DNA of 64,000 nucleotides from Apoda limacodes (GCA_946406115.1 OX291554.1:14085092-14149091), one strand, 5' to 3'; positions 33,815 through 46,470 are shown, counted from the stretch's first letter. Made by a program: numbers and translations. Notes: generated by a model from the sequence alone, not told the origin.

Positions 33815-34690
33815 TCGGGTCCTTACACTCACGGGCTTTTTCCTTGCAAATGTTACGTTCCTCAGTGCAAATCCCGCTTTCATATAACCTATGGGTGATA
33901 CTGACATATGACACCTGTCCCGTGCAAATCGCACGCGCTCATTCTATTAAGAGCCATCCGTGGTTCAAGATATGCGCTGAGTGCCAAGAGAGTCTTATAT
34001 TCAGGCTGAATTTTCCAGAGAATTTATAACCTCTTTAATTCATAAATTCTCTGGAAACCGCTAGTTGGCATTACTGCTATTTAACCCGCTATTTCAATTG
34101 TATCTTGGTGAGTTTATTTATTTTTTCAGCTTACGTATATTTTTATTTATTTACTCGCAAATGTGATGGAAATCATTGAATGTAACACAGGCGGTACGAA
34201 AATTACAAACGTGAATCATTAAAGTCTTCTGCCTTCTGTCTTAGTCTTCTGAATCCCTCTTGTTAGTAATATTCTTACGTGTTGGTAAAGTGGGTGCTAA
34301 GACCCCAATTACTCCCACGGGCTTTTTCTTTGTAAATTTTTCTTTCCTCAAGGCAAAGCGGGAGTTTATAAAACCCACGGGCGATAATTATGATTCATAA
34401 TGTCAATAAACGCACCGTGCGCGCTTTACTTGTACGATAAAAGAGTATGTAGACTATACATCATGTTTTATCTATACTATCACGTATGCACATAAGTGCT
34501 ATATATAGTTTAAGATATAAACTACGGGCCAAGTGAGCAATTATAGCGCAACATTTTTTTCTGACTGGATGTATGAGTATGTGAGCAAAGAAATGTAACA
34601 CGGACGGTACGAAAATTGCAAACTCGAGTCGTTAAAGCCTTCGGCCTTCTTAACAGCCTCTCGTCAGTAATTTTCTCCTTACCGCCCTAA
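33815..34690 (+). repeat. Diverged tandem duplication with internal hairpin
   Basis: Unit A (33815-34260) and unit B (34300-34690) share cacgggctttttc, ttcctca.ggcaaa and aacccayggg.gata-type blocks (33831 and 34317). They also share aacac.g.cggtacgaaaatt (34183 and 34597). The offset changes from 486 to 414, so unit B carries a net deletion. Unit A includes a perfect 15-bp hairpin, 34013-34027 with 34042-34056. No coding function seen. Confidence 0.65.
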
Positions 34691-35159
34691 ATACATAATG
34701 TTCTATTGTGACACTTATCATTGTAACATACAAACATCCGGATAACCTCTATATCTTAACCTTTCTACATGATAAGGGAACTACAAAATAATAACTAAAA
34801 AAACATATTTTTACAACAGCGAAGCAGCAGTAGATGCAGTTATTGTTGTTACCATTTTTTCAATAATGTTACATGGTAGGGCAACACCGGAGAGACTGTT
34901 ATCAGTGACAATGTAAAAGAATAATGCGGCTAAAAGCTAATGGATCAGAGTGTCAAAACTCACTCTGATTTCAGGTGAGATAACGCCTCCGTATTCCGTG
35001 AGGAATATACCTATATAAAAGTAAAAAAACATATACTAAAAGTGTTTACAAGTACCTATTATGATATATTTTTTTGCTGAACGATTTTAACAGTAATATA
35101 ATAAAAGTAAATACTTCTTTGAAAAAGAGATTTACTTCCTTATCGGCCTCATAAAGTTT

Positions 35160-35410
35160 CTACTGTTGGGGCACATTCTACCCACACTGAGGGTGATTTG
35201 GGCCTTAGTCCACACGCGGGCCCAGTGCGGATTGTGGACTTCACATACGTTTTTTTTTTCGACGTATGCAGGTTTCCTCACGATGTTATCCTTTACCTTA
35301 AAATCAGTGGTGCAATTATCAATGTACTTTAGAAATTAAGAAAAAGTCCTAAGGAACACGCTGGGCTCAAACCTCCGCCACTCAGGACACAACCGACCGA
35401 CCGAGAGAGT
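35160..35410 (-). mobile_element. tRNA-headed SINE, second family
   Basis: In minus orientation a B-box-like ggaggtttgagccc starts the element. The body contains the reverse complement of caggtttcctcacgatgtta, a very common block in lepidopteran SINEs as I remember them. The A box region is decayed. Confidence 0.6.
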
Positions 35411-35636
35411 AAGTTAGTCAGTAAAAATGTAAAAATCTCTTATTTGAGTAAATAATAGATATAAAAAAATAGTATGGCTATTACCAGTTTTATTTATTTA
35501 ATTTAAAACTAAAAGAGCGAAGCGTGCTAGACATGTAATGTTTTAAAATAACAAACATTTTAAATCTTATCACCGGATTTAGAAACTGTCTTAACAACAT
35601 CTGCACACATCCTACACTTTATTCACAGAAGGGCAC

Positions 35637-35768
35637 ATTTTTATAGAGACAAATTCAATATTAGTTTGGACCGGGATCAGTCTCAAGGGTGTCCCTAGCA
35701 TACGTAACGTTGTGAGCAGCCGGTGTACTTTAACGACGTTATTTTTCTACTCTCAGATTGGATATGTC
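35637..35768 (-). repeat. 150-bp repeat, inverted partner of 27708-27860
   Basis: ggaccgggatcagtctcaag and ggtgtccctagcatacgt are the complements of blocks in the partner. Confidence 0.85.
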
Positions 35769-36969
35769 AATTACTCAATTTTCGTAAAGGTAAATGTAAC
35801 TGTAGAGTTTGATAAAATTGTGTTGTTCTAAAATATTTTTATGGATGGCTATTATTTTATATAATTTTTTTATTACTTGAACATATTTCTTTATGAAATG
35901 ATCTCTGGATTGAATGTTTTTTTTCTTTATTACACAATATACAAAAGTGATCCAATTAAAACTGAATTGAGAAATGTACAATAAGGTAACATATACAGTT
36001 AATATATAATATATACAATATATAATAAAAATATCTATTGTCCTTTATCTCTTCTTGTCGGTTTTCTATTTACTTTTTCCTGAGTATCGGTTATTTCCAG
36101 AGTAGTCAACTACAAACCAATGCTTTGCTACCATGAAGGATTTTAGTAGTTGAATGTTAGGAATTAGAATGTTTTATTTGGTAAGAACAAAAAGGAATAG
36201 CGCATAGACAAAAAAATGTTGCCAACAAAAAGCTAGTTAGGTTGCGTTCCTTATATTAAAAAAAAACTATTTAGTCTACTTTTACTATTTACAGACTACT
36301 TAGAATAAAGGAAATATGACGCATTGTCTCTAAGTTTTGTGGTCTTAATACATTAACACAGAGAAGAGACAAAATTCTACTTTCACATAACCATCGATGT
36401 TAATTAACTTGAATTTAATATATTAAAATGGTTCATATGATATGAAACAGCCATCGCAAACTTTGTTAATATGGCCCTAACTTTTGGCACCTCAAGAAAT
36501 AATGGTATTATTATTTGAAAAGTTTTCCATGCAATGTTCATTTATAAAGCGAGTTGTTTGATGTTTTAACGAAATTAAACTTCCTAACAAGAACGTTTTT
36601 TTCTCTTTTTTCTTAAGGTTTTTAACTCAAATATGCTAAAAAGTAATTTTCTTATTCCGTCATATTAAAAATTTTAAAAAATAAAGGTAGTTTTAATATT
36701 GCAATCGTTGGAAAACTGATTAATGATAACGTGGATTCGATTCGAGAACTTAAAAATTAAGTAGGTACCTACTTAAAATGTTATAACGAAATCTAACGCA
36801 TTTTATTTCAAGGGACGTCTTATTACTTCAGTGCGTATTGGTGCATTAGGATACGTGTTTGTTGGTAAAAATAAATAAAAAAATACATAAACTAAATATA
36901 ACATTACCATCACTTTTTTAGGTAGCTTCAAAAGACGTATGTAAATTCCAAAATCCACACTGGACTCAC
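35769..36969. other. Gene-free AT-rich stretch
   Basis: No gene or confident repeat. Confidence 0.4.
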
Positions 36970-37038
36970 GTGATGTACTTTGCCTCAAATCGTCATCGTT
37001 GAAGGTAGGCCGTTCCCCACCGGTGGGGATATATGAGG
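36970..37038 (-). other. Candidate host exon (69 nt), identity unknown
   Basis: On the minus strand a pyrimidine-rich tract ending ccttgccag (AG at 37040-37039) is followed by 69 bases that end at a GTGAGT donor (from 36969). The bases would encode SYIPTGGERPTFNDDDLRQS and then TS, flanked by split codons (symmetric phase). The segment is much less AT-rich than its neighbourhood and has CpGs. I do not recognise the peptide. An open frame continues to both sides for a while, so the boundaries rest only on the splice-like signals. Confidence 0.3.
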
Positions 37039-37819
37039 CTGGCAAGGATAAGGATTCAACTTTTTGACGCAATTTTGGTTAAAATTTAAAAAAAAAATGG
37101 TGAGTAAGAACGTAATTCATATAAATATAATTAACGTCATAAATATATATATGAATGTTACCTCATATTTTGTTTCGATATCAATCAAGATCTGCATTAA
37201 TCAAGATTAACTTAAAATCGTTTACAATTAAGAAAACTTCTAATTTTCAATCACATTTTTAAGTATACTCCTATAGGTCACACAGGACCATACTAATAAT
37301 GCTATAAGGCATTCTCCGATACGCGGTGACAAAAATTGCAATGTACGACTTTCATAGTGTATTTCATCTCTTTTGACAGAATTAGTCTCGTAGAATCTTA
37401 ATGAAACAAATATTCAAGTCATTTGAATATGTTTGTCTCAGTTTATTTTTATTACAAGTAAATTTACCTATACAGCCTTTCCGTGCCTAACTAGGAAGGT
37501 TTGCAGCCTTGCGAATTACGAAAATTGGCTTTCTACTTCCCATGAATCTGTAAAACTCCGCTACAGTAGGTACCTGCGATAGTGAACCAATTATGTATAC
37601 GTATAAGGTCATTGGAAGGGTGCTTTCACGACAAACGCTTACAGAAACATTGTGATAATGCGTTTATTGGAGAATTGTACACAAATTATAGTCCATAAAT
37701 TAATTATCTGTGCGTATTTGGGCCAGATTGCAAGTATAATAACAAAATCCTTTTGTTGGGTTTTATACTGAGCGCTGTCACAAAATAAGTATCTTCAGAA
37801 AGGTCGCTACATACAAAGC
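37039..37819. other. Gene-free AT-rich stretch
   Basis: Nothing recognised. Confidence 0.4.
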
Positions 37820-38260
37820 GCGAAATGGAGGACTCCAGCTCTGACGGAACTGCGAAAGCTCCTTAAATCTGTCTTGCATAACGGAAGTACGCCGGAAACG
37901 TGAAGTAGGAGTGTTGTGGTTCAATTCTTAAAAAAAGAGATAAAATAGTTTTAAAAATTATAGTCTGATCTAACTCCTAAGCAACTTCTATAAGTTGTTC
38001 TCAAGAGTTATTACGAATCATCTCTACCAGAGACTTTCAGCCTCCAGAGCAGGCTGGATTTCAAACAAACTACAGCACCGTAGACCAATCCCACACATAG
38101 TGGCAGATTATACAGAAGACTTAAGAGTATAATGAGCTCCAATGTCTACGAAAAAGAATTTGTTTCCGTCAATATTTGGGCTGTTTTGGAATCTGTAATG
38201 GCCGCTTAGTGATGCTTAAAACTTGCGTCTACTTAAATTGAAATAATACCAATAACACTT
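37820..38260 (+). pseudogene. RTE-clade reverse transcriptase fragment
   Basis: Across several frames one reads LLKSVLHNGSTPET, FFKKG-like, LLSQLYKLFSRVI-like, PPEQAGFQ, YSTVDQSHT and QIIQKTxEYN. It then reads near VDYEKAFDS-like debris (ending AVLES-like). The order matches the fingers of the RTE reverse transcriptase. Stops and shifts are dense. It is the same clade as 4915-6155 but in the opposite orientation. Confidence 0.7.
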
Positions 38261-41200
38261 TTCGAAATAACGCATGCAACATTGTAGTGCGTCATTTCTC
38301 ACAAAGCTATAAAAAAAATAACGGGGCGTTCATAGCAACAAAAGCTTTAGAAAGGCAAAAACCCAAACAGTAATAAATATTCTTAATTAGAATAACCTCA
38401 TAAGTTTCGCAGAAAACGAATGAAGTATTAACAATGCGAAAATATAAATGGGAACCAAATGTCAAGGAACTTTAACTACTTCACCCAGGGTGCCGCCAGT
38501 TACAGAAAAAAAAAACGACCGCGTGACCTATGACCCACCACAAACAAGCGCACTATTTCCGATCTATGCCTCTTGGAATTAAGATCCGTAGACAATGGAT
38601 AAATGCCTCCCGGCTATTTTTATTACCACATTTAACATTAATCTTTGTATTACATCATTACACCATATTTGAGCACAAATAATTTGAATAAATGGGAGTT
38701 ACTCATTTTGAAGGATGACTCCCTATAAGTCGCTTAGGCAATAAAGGATCTTGGGATCGAAACGGGGATGAAAAAATGGTGGGATGCAAGAGACTTTTGA
38801 CTTCGGGACAGTGGCAAAAGTAGGCCCCTACTTTATTCAAACTTAAGAGTTATTGGGACACACCTGTGCCCTTAAGTACATTAAGATAAATGTATTTTTG
38901 TTATCACTGTTGCAAGAATGCAACACAAATTGCATCCAAAAACATTTATATAAAAATGCATAATTTTTGTCATGTAATGTTTCGTAATAATAAGTTAATA
39001 TTAAGTATATATTTACACAATAAAAACTATTTTCCTTATAGGGACTAGTTTAGATTTAAGAAAATGTTATAACAATCAGTGTAAAATTGTATTAAGTTAG
39101 GTAAAAGTAGAGTAGGTTTGTTTCATTTCCCCTCTTTACTATTTGTTGATATCAAAAATAATATTGTGTGAGTACCGGCATGTTTGCACGCACGACTATC
39201 CCCAAAAAAGCGGGAAATTTAGTTTAATATATGTATATAAAACATATGCCATTTGTTGTGCAAAAATGTACAGAACTACTATGTAAAGTTCTATATAGAC
39301 CGTATGTACGGTTATTAAGTTACAGGTGAAAACAGTTAGCATGTTGAGTATTGTAAATTCTTTCTCCCTCACTCCTATGATAATAGACTGCGATAGAGAT
39401 ACAAAAGGGATGGGTCTATGGGTAAAAAAGAGAAAGACTGTCTGAAACTTTACCTGGCTAGGGTCATTAAGTCCTTAGGCTATGCCTAAAGTAAGTATCA
39501 CAGGTAGAATGCACACCTTACGGTAAGTAGTATGGTTAGGGCACAAAACACATGTGAACTTATGAAACACAATAGCTTATAACTCAGCAACCGGGTTACA
39601 AAAGATAAAGATAAATATATCACTAGATACAAAGGCATCTATCAAAATGAATAGGTTTCATACAGGTAACTTTAAGCCCTGAAGTACAGGAGCACAAGGA
39701 AAATCCTGAAAACTTGTATCACACATTTTTTCATAATTTAACATACTGACAGACACCAAAAACACGGAAAGGTATGTCCGAATTTTAGGTCTATTTTTTG
39801 ACATATAGCACAAAGTCTGTAGTCATCTAGTGTAGGCAGAAAGCCCTGAGAGCTAGAGTTCCAGCTCTTCTCTCACTACAGCCTAACCGTAGACGATGGA
39901 ACATACCACTATGCGTCGTTGGAACCGCCTCCGAAAGCTCTATCTTAGGACACCTAAATCGTCATTATAGTTCCTACTATTTGGCTATAAAACCTAAAAA
40001 TGTAAAACAGAGTTATTTTATAGTCAAGCCGCAAATCGTGTGACTGTGATGGCAATAGCCGATAGAGACCCCAACTGTCAGTAGCGATTTATAGCTAGGT
40101 AGATATACCTACACTTTCGATATATGTCTATATCGACTACTATATGTTGTCTTTCACTAAGTTTTTGTGTGGGCTAGATTTTCAGTCACCACAGTAAGTA
40201 CAATAAGTTAAGTACTAAATCTAGAAGGTTCTATGGAACAACCTCTCCCTCTGATGCGGTTTTTCATTTTTATTATAAATATAGAACAAATTTTGTATTT
40301 GTATTCAGTCAATCAAGAAGCTTCAAGAAGTATCCATCAGATACTAATCTATATTGTTTAAAGTGAACTATTTGTAAATATGTGTTAGAATTAAGTTAAA
40401 AGCATAAGTTAAAAAATAAAATCGGTCTGTTGTGTGTAAATACGCGTTTCAATATCTCAAGCGCCCAAGAAGAAACTCCTTGTCACGGGCAAAACCTTGT
40501 GCCACAGATTTCGAAGGGTCTGACCACACAATTTTGTTTAAATTACTGGAATTAAACCCCCTACGATTACGATTAAATCTTTATAATGTGTTAGTCAAAT
40601 GTTTATAAAATCAGTGAAGTGTTCTGAAAAAACCGTAAACGAGATAAGTATTCTAGATCTTACTTTACCATTATTGATGTTGTTTCAGCGACGACAAATT
40701 ATTTGTAACCGTAATAAACTAACTTGACAGTTTTAACCGTTGCATAATTCACTGTGTAACCTAAAATTTACGTAAAATATTAATAAATTAATTTCTTTGG
40801 GTTAATGAGATTCCAGCCGATCGCTGAAACTTTTAATCTGTGTGATATGTTTTCTGTTACTTGGACATGGATATTGCTGTATTTGTTTATATATTGTGTG
40901 TTAATTTAATAAGCTGTAATTAATTTTAACCGGTCAAAAGGAAGTTGTTTGAAAATTGGAGTTTCTCCTCCTTTTGAAGGTCTTGGGCCAGGAAAATCCA
41001 ACTTAATTAACTGCCCCAAAGCAGTTAGTTAATAAAATAGTCAAAGTTTCGATACTAAATTTTTCTTTCTTGCTTTGCATAATATTAAAGTAAAGTAGTT
41101 TTTTCGTTTAATACATGGTTTTCTTTTACTTTCCTTTTTAACGTATATGAGTAAAATGAAAGACAAGGTGCATCTACCTGTGAACTCAACTATTCAGTCA

Positions 41201-42050
41201 ACTCTCGTAAGAAACGCTTTCAGTTTTATATATCAAGGACTTACAAAAGGGGGAATATTATAGAAAGTAAATGGTTCAATAGACATTTATATATTATTAT
41301 TGCTGTGCTAACTATCGCATTAGGTTGAAAAAACCTGTAATGACAGTGTAAAAGTATTACTGTAAGTATTATACTGTTCATCAGATTATCAGTTAACATA
41401 TTATATAAAATTAATTACCACGCAGAATAGATAGATATTTCTTTTTTAACGATATTTTATTGCCTGAGAGTTTTCCTACTATAAGAATCATAGCAGGACT
41501 GGGGTTTGACATTTTTCTCCTCATAATAAATAAAAGGTACCTTAAAAGAAATGATCATGAAAAAATGTGATTAGCCAATCAACACGGATACGTTTCCAGC
41601 TAACAACTGATAGTGCGGTCACACACATAAATATATATATATATATAATACATAAATGAATCCCCATGGGTTACGGGCATTGGGGCCTAGCACAATGACC
41701 CCAATAAAGAGGGAATCGATCTATCTCGCCTCAGAGTCGTATCTATGTAAAATAACCGTGTTAAGACCGTGGAATAACGTATCTTGAAAACCTGGATAGT
41801 AAAGAGCACGGACTAAGTGCCGTGGTTCTTAGAAAACCGAGTGTTAAAGGGTGTGGTGTACATCCCGCATTCCTTGAAAAGTAAATTCTGTTTTGATACG
41901 ATACTACCGAAATCTCTGGTGTAGGTTACAATCTTAGTCAATACCTATTTTTCTATGAAAATTGATCACCTGATTGATTGAATACACTTATCTAAGTTGA
42001 TAACTTACAAAAGGATCACTGTTTATACTCATTGTAAAAGTAACTTAAAA
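38261..42050. other. Long gene-free stretch
   Basis: AT-rich with a (TA)n tract near 41632-41648. A slightly GC-richer block lies at 39830-39970 whose frames do not resolve to a known protein. 40300-40560 contains AATAAA-like signals but no paired LTR. I see no supported gene. Confidence 0.4.
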
Positions 42051-42166
42051 GGACTACAGTATAGGGTTCTTCAAGAAAGACGTTATTGAATTTTTGAATG
42101 GTCCGCAACGCGCCAGTGATACTTCTGGTGTTGCAAGCGTCCATAGGCCACGGTGATCGCTTACGC
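42051..42166 (+). mobile_element. CR1-like 3' end fragment
   Basis: ttcttcaagaaagacgttat, a ccgcaacgcgccagtgatac-type block and ttgcaagcgtccataggcca match 1693-1800 of copy 1. The 3' tail is cut shortly after gatcgcttacg. Confidence 0.8.
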
Positions 42167-42609
42167 AACTTGCAACAATAGAAACTTAATCATTATTCAA
42201 GTTGTTTAAACAACAAATAACCTTTTGCCAAAAATACCTACGTGAAGTCACTTTGATACAGAAAATACCAAGACCCAGGGTCAAATACCACCTCCTTTCT
42301 AAAATAGACAGTCACGAAAATTATGTAGGTCTACAGGGCTGAACTCCGAGTACCAGCGACGGGCTTCATAGAGATCTTCATCTGTTCAAATTAAATGAAT
42401 ACTGGCAATATTCAGGTAAACAATTTAGCTAGACATCCAACTACTTCTACTACAATGACTAATACCTTCTAGGTACGTCTGGGTCCATCACAAAGCCTCA
42501 CAGCGATGCCAAGTTGATTGGCGATATGTCAAAGTGCTGAAATTACTATATAGCACCGTTGCAATGAATTTACAAGTACAGGACCAGCAGACAAAACCAT
42601 CGATATGAA

Positions 42610-43140
42610 CAAAACCTATCCAGTTACGCAATTTGGAAAGTTACGTCAATTCTTTACTTCACCCATACCTCAATGTTTGAATACGAAGGTCTTCAATTAA
42701 TGCGTCTTGCCTGTCATGACCTACGATGTTGAAAAGTGGACACTAACAGTAGGCCTAATCCACAAATTAGAAGTCACTCAACTATCTACGAAGAGGGTTA
42801 TCCTTGAGGTTTCTTTGAAGGATGTGATCAGAAATGAGGGAAGCCGACGATGAACTGTAGTAACCGACATAGTTTTCAGAATAAGCAAGCTAGGGTGGCA
42901 ATGGGTGGGTCATATATGTTGCAAATCAATGCCCGTTGGGATAGAAGTGGTGTTTTTGAGTGGAGACCACAGACCAGTAAGCGCAGCGTGGGTCGCCCCC
43001 GAGCCTGATGAACCAATGGCCTAAAGAATGCAGCCGGAAGTGACTGGAAGGTGGAGGACTGAATATGGTGGCGTGCCTTGGGAGAGGCTTATGTCCAAAA
43101 GCGGACTAATAGATATACTTTGATTGATGAGGTGAGCTGA
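42610..43140 (+). pseudogene. RTE-clade 3' coding fragment
   Basis: Readable pieces, in order: FGKLRQFF, IPQCLNTKVFN, VMTYDVEKWTL, LIHKLEVTQ, EVSLKDVIRNE, SKLGWQWVGHI, WRPQT..RSVGRP-like and an altered C-terminal AAGSDW-like block. This is the C-terminal third of an RTE polyprotein, broken by several frameshifts. Confidence 0.75.
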
Positions 43141-43817
43141 ATGAATTTCAAACCACAATTTTCTGTCGTGATTCACTCTAATGTCAGCGCGACTGCTTGA
43201 TTTCGATAGTATCAGAACCCTTACCACCGACGTGGAATAATCGAGGATCATGGAATAATCGTTATGAGTAGACCTTCTGTTTTTCTCATTTTATGGCGCA
43301 GGATATGAGTTCTGCGTCATCTGTGGACGTCCGGCAAAGTCAATTAATAACAAACGTGATGAGGGTATTGTTTTTGTTAGTCATAGTAGAAATATCGTCG
43401 GCCGAGTGTTGGTTAATTAGCAGAAAGAAAGTTTTTGTGTCACCAGCCGCAATAAAATGATTTATTGTTTCGGATTTGCGCAACAACATAGGAAGCTTTG
43501 TGGACAAAAAATGAATAGCTTTTATTTCAGTGCAGACTGGGTTGTTCGTTCTACGTTCTGACTTACTGTATTACAATATATTTTGAAAGCTTTTAGGTAA
43601 CTAAGAGGATTTTATTAAATATAGAAAACAGTGTAAAGAATTCTTTGGCAAAGAGTACATTAATAAGCTTTGAATGGTTTATTCTTACTTTTGACAGTAA
43701 ACATAAACTACGAGAGACAAAAGTACAATAAATAGTATAAACATTAAAAAAACTATATTTATACATAAATATATAGAGAGAAGTGAGTATATCATAAATC
43801 TACATGCTAACAAAAGT

Positions 43818-44545
43818 ATTTTTCACCTCACCAGCACGAAAAGGATAGTTTTGCTGTCCAAATTCAGTCAGCAAAATCGAATTTTGCTAACTAGTCAGGC
43901 ATAATTCACTGTTAGAACATTGACTTTTGGAATTAACCCGATGATGAAAAAAGAAACAATACAATGACTGGTCGGAAACAATTTTCGGGACAAATACTTA
44001 ACCTTGTTCATTTTAATTAAGAATATAACTACAAAGCATTTTTTCGTTTTTAAGTGAGTTTTTATAAATTATTAGTATTATCAAAAGTTTATACAGCTAA
44101 CTTAAAAAAAATATCATACGTTGTTTTGATAGCAATGACAGAGGTTGTAGTAGGTACAATTCCGAACGCAACCTCAATTGAAAAAAAAACAAAGTAAAAT
44201 GGCGGCAAGCTAGTTTTTTGAACATAAGATTGTTTATAATTCTGTTTTGTTTGAAACATGAGCGATATAAGCTACGAAGTACTACTATTTCTCTGACACC
44301 AGAAGAATTAAGACAACAAGTCTTCAATGCCGAACTTAACTTATTACCAGAAAAGTCACGTGAAAATATTTTTCTCGCTGGTATAGGTGAAAAGTTGTAT
44401 GTTGGACGCGTGAGCAAATTTTTTCGGTCTCGTGCCTTTAAATCCCTCGCTATGCTCAGTAGTCTATATTTAAGCCTCCTTCGCTAGCTCAGGATTTAAA
44501 GTCGGCACTTCTACCAAAAAACGCTTTTGCTCACTTGTATAACAA
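43818..44545. mobile_element. Probable Crypton-related element
   Basis: A left block (tatttttcacctcaccagca, 43818 on) is approximately the reverse complement of a block at 44367-44395 (tttttctcgctggtataggt, then gaaaagtt). Between them lies the recombinase-like fragment at 44259-44361. The region after 44395 (cggtctcgtgcc, ccctcgctatgctcag, aagcctccttcgct) is a dispersed repeat I associate with Lepidoptera. Whether all of this is one element is uncertain. Confidence 0.45.
44259..44361 (+). pseudogene. N-terminal fragment of Crypton-like tyrosine recombinase
   Basis: After an ATG-led MSDISYEVL (44259) and a one-base shift, the frame reads SLTPEELRQQVFNAELNLLP followed by EKSREN. An E(A/L)-L-LPEKS core followed by K/R-x-x-Y is the usual N-terminus of Crypton-type tyrosine recombinase proteins in insects. 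The catalytic R-H-R-Y domain is absent. It joins directly to repeat sequence at about 44362. The assignment is by remembered motif, so moderate. Confidence 0.5.
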
Positions 44546-44748
44546 ATAACTATTGTACACATTTATAAGCCTACTAGTTATCCCACTCAGTTGAGCTCAC
44601 AATTAGCAAAGCACTGATTTTCAGTGGGACCCTAAACATGGAGGAGTGATTTACTTAGTACCATATTTAATAATGTAATCTACCTTGTTTACGCTTACCA
44701 CACAGACAGATATCGGTACTTATTTTTTATTTATTGATATTTTTTTTA

Positions 44749-44905
44749 TACCACTAAGGTGGCAAACAAGCACACGTTGCGCCTGATGGTAAGCGGTCAC
44801 CGTGGGCTATGGTCGCTCGCAACACCAGGGGTATCACTCGCTCGTTGCTGACTCTTCAAAAATCCAATAACCTCCTCTTGAAGAACCCCACACCGTAGTC
44901 CTTAG
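44749..44905 (-). mobile_element. CR1-like 3' end fragment
   Basis: Complement of the family 3' signature: taccactaaggtggcaaaca, cctgatggtaagcggtcacc and aacaccaggggtatcac. Confidence 0.85.
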
Positions 44906-44957
44906 AGTAAACCTGATATAATTGATGATGCAAAAGGCACTGATAATAATTATATTT

Positions 44958-45035
44958 ATTTTTTCACAAATCACAGAGTGCCTTTTGGTCTTAAACTAAG
45001 CAAGGCATGTAATATGAATACCAAATTACAAAAAT
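44958..45035 (-). mobile_element. SINE 3' fragment, decayed
   Basis: cacagagtgccttttggtct and gaataccaaattac resemble the SINE tail at 16070-16160. Confidence 0.4.
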
Positions 45036-45358
45036 AGAAACTGATATTTTTCAGTAAATAGTTGATTAAGTAGGTGGCAGTAGGTTAATTGTTAATGCCA
45101 CCTGCTGAAAATGAAATTACTTACATGTTTTTGAAGGTATGCATAAAATCCGTCAGGATTCTCCTCCTCCACTTTCCTAACCCGACTAATTTCCTGACAG
45201 GAATATCGTTTGTATCATAAGTGTTGTGTGAGCTTAGGAGAGATGCTGTGAGGTATAGTGTAATTAGTAGAGAAGTGTAGTATCTAAGTAATATGTATGA
45301 ATATTTTGTATTTTTAACTACCTCAGTGTCAACGCCCAAAGATCAGTAGCCTAATTCG

Positions 45359-45454
45359 CGTGCTAATAGAGATAGTCTCGAATTCGAGATACGTTTCATT
45401 GATTTACTGTGAATAAATCAATAAAACATATCTCTTCGAGATTATCTCTATCAG
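45359..45454. mobile_element. 96-bp imperfect hairpin MITE
   Basis: cgtgctaatagagatagtct... pairs with ...atctctatcagcacg. The arms of about 46 bases are interrupted by a 3-base insertion and a few mismatches, with a loop of about 7. Confidence 0.65.
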
Positions 45455-46339
45455 CACGACAATCGCCCAAATTTTGTTGCTAATGACGACATAGACGTGT
45501 TCTTTATTTAATTCTGGCCTTGTAAATAAATTCAAAGTCTTTTAGAAATTAATGGAAAACACCTATTCTCTTAGCTTAATAAAATCTATAAATTATTTCC
45601 CATTTTTCGAATTACCTGACATAAACTGAAAATGGGTAGGTCACATTGATTTTAATAACATGAATTTTTAAAAAACGAATTGAACCCCGAGAACCTATTT
45701 CAATGGGGGTAGTATTATACTTTTATTATTATATTTTTCCTTACTGTCCCTAAACCTATCTTGGTGCCACAAACAAAGTTATTTGTATGCATTGTTACGA
45801 CTTGAGAAAAAGTGCACCACAAAAAAATATTCCCGTGGAAACTCTTGATCGGGATAAAAACTTTTTTTAACCCTCGAAATCCCTCCAGCTATCTTTTTGC
45901 CATAAAATCAGTTCACCTCATTGCTTCGTTGCCGTATAGCAATAGTGCCCTTTTTTCTTACGACTTAATTTGGTACAATTGCGTACCTACTTTCTATTAG
46001 TGAAAGATTTTTTACAATCGGTTCAGTAGTTGCAAAGCTAAAGAAACAAATAAAAAAATAATTGTTACCTCTTTATGATATAAGTATAGCAGTATATATA
46101 CATTACACCTTATTTATCAAAACTTTAGTAATATAAAAAAAATAACCAAAACTTATAATGAAGTAACTTGGTTAAAGTATATTTAAATATTTGACAAAAA
46201 AGTTTGCTGAATTTTTACACGAAAAGTAATGACGTAAAAACTGACATTAAACAAAACTGGAGGTTGTATATTGTTACCTACACCTGACTCATTCGCCTAC
46301 ACCAATAATGTAGGAACTTTTGAGTAATGCTATAAAACC

Positions 46340-46470
46340 AAATTGCCTTTTTACCCGACTGCGTGATTCAAATGAAGGGTAATGTGTTATCAGCTTATGT
46401 ATGTTTGTTCCTTTGTGGCGCTCTACAGACCGAATGCATGGACGTATTTTGATGATTCTTACGTCAATCA
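46340..46470. repeat. Decayed dispersed repeat
   Basis: tttacccgactgcgtgattc and atgtatgtttgttcctttgt recall a common lepidopteran repeat (acccgactgcg... tatgtatgt...). It is a single copy in this window. Confidence 0.35.

Noticed and set aside
39830..39970. Host exon
   Set aside because: One frame is open for a while but lacks a donor and any recognisable motif.
40180..40560. Solo LTR
   Set aside because: AATAAA-like signals only; no TG...CA ends with a target-site duplication and no partner LTR.
43021..43251. Minus-strand open frame of 76 codons
   Set aside because: It lies opposite the RTE 3' coding remnant and has no recognisable motif.
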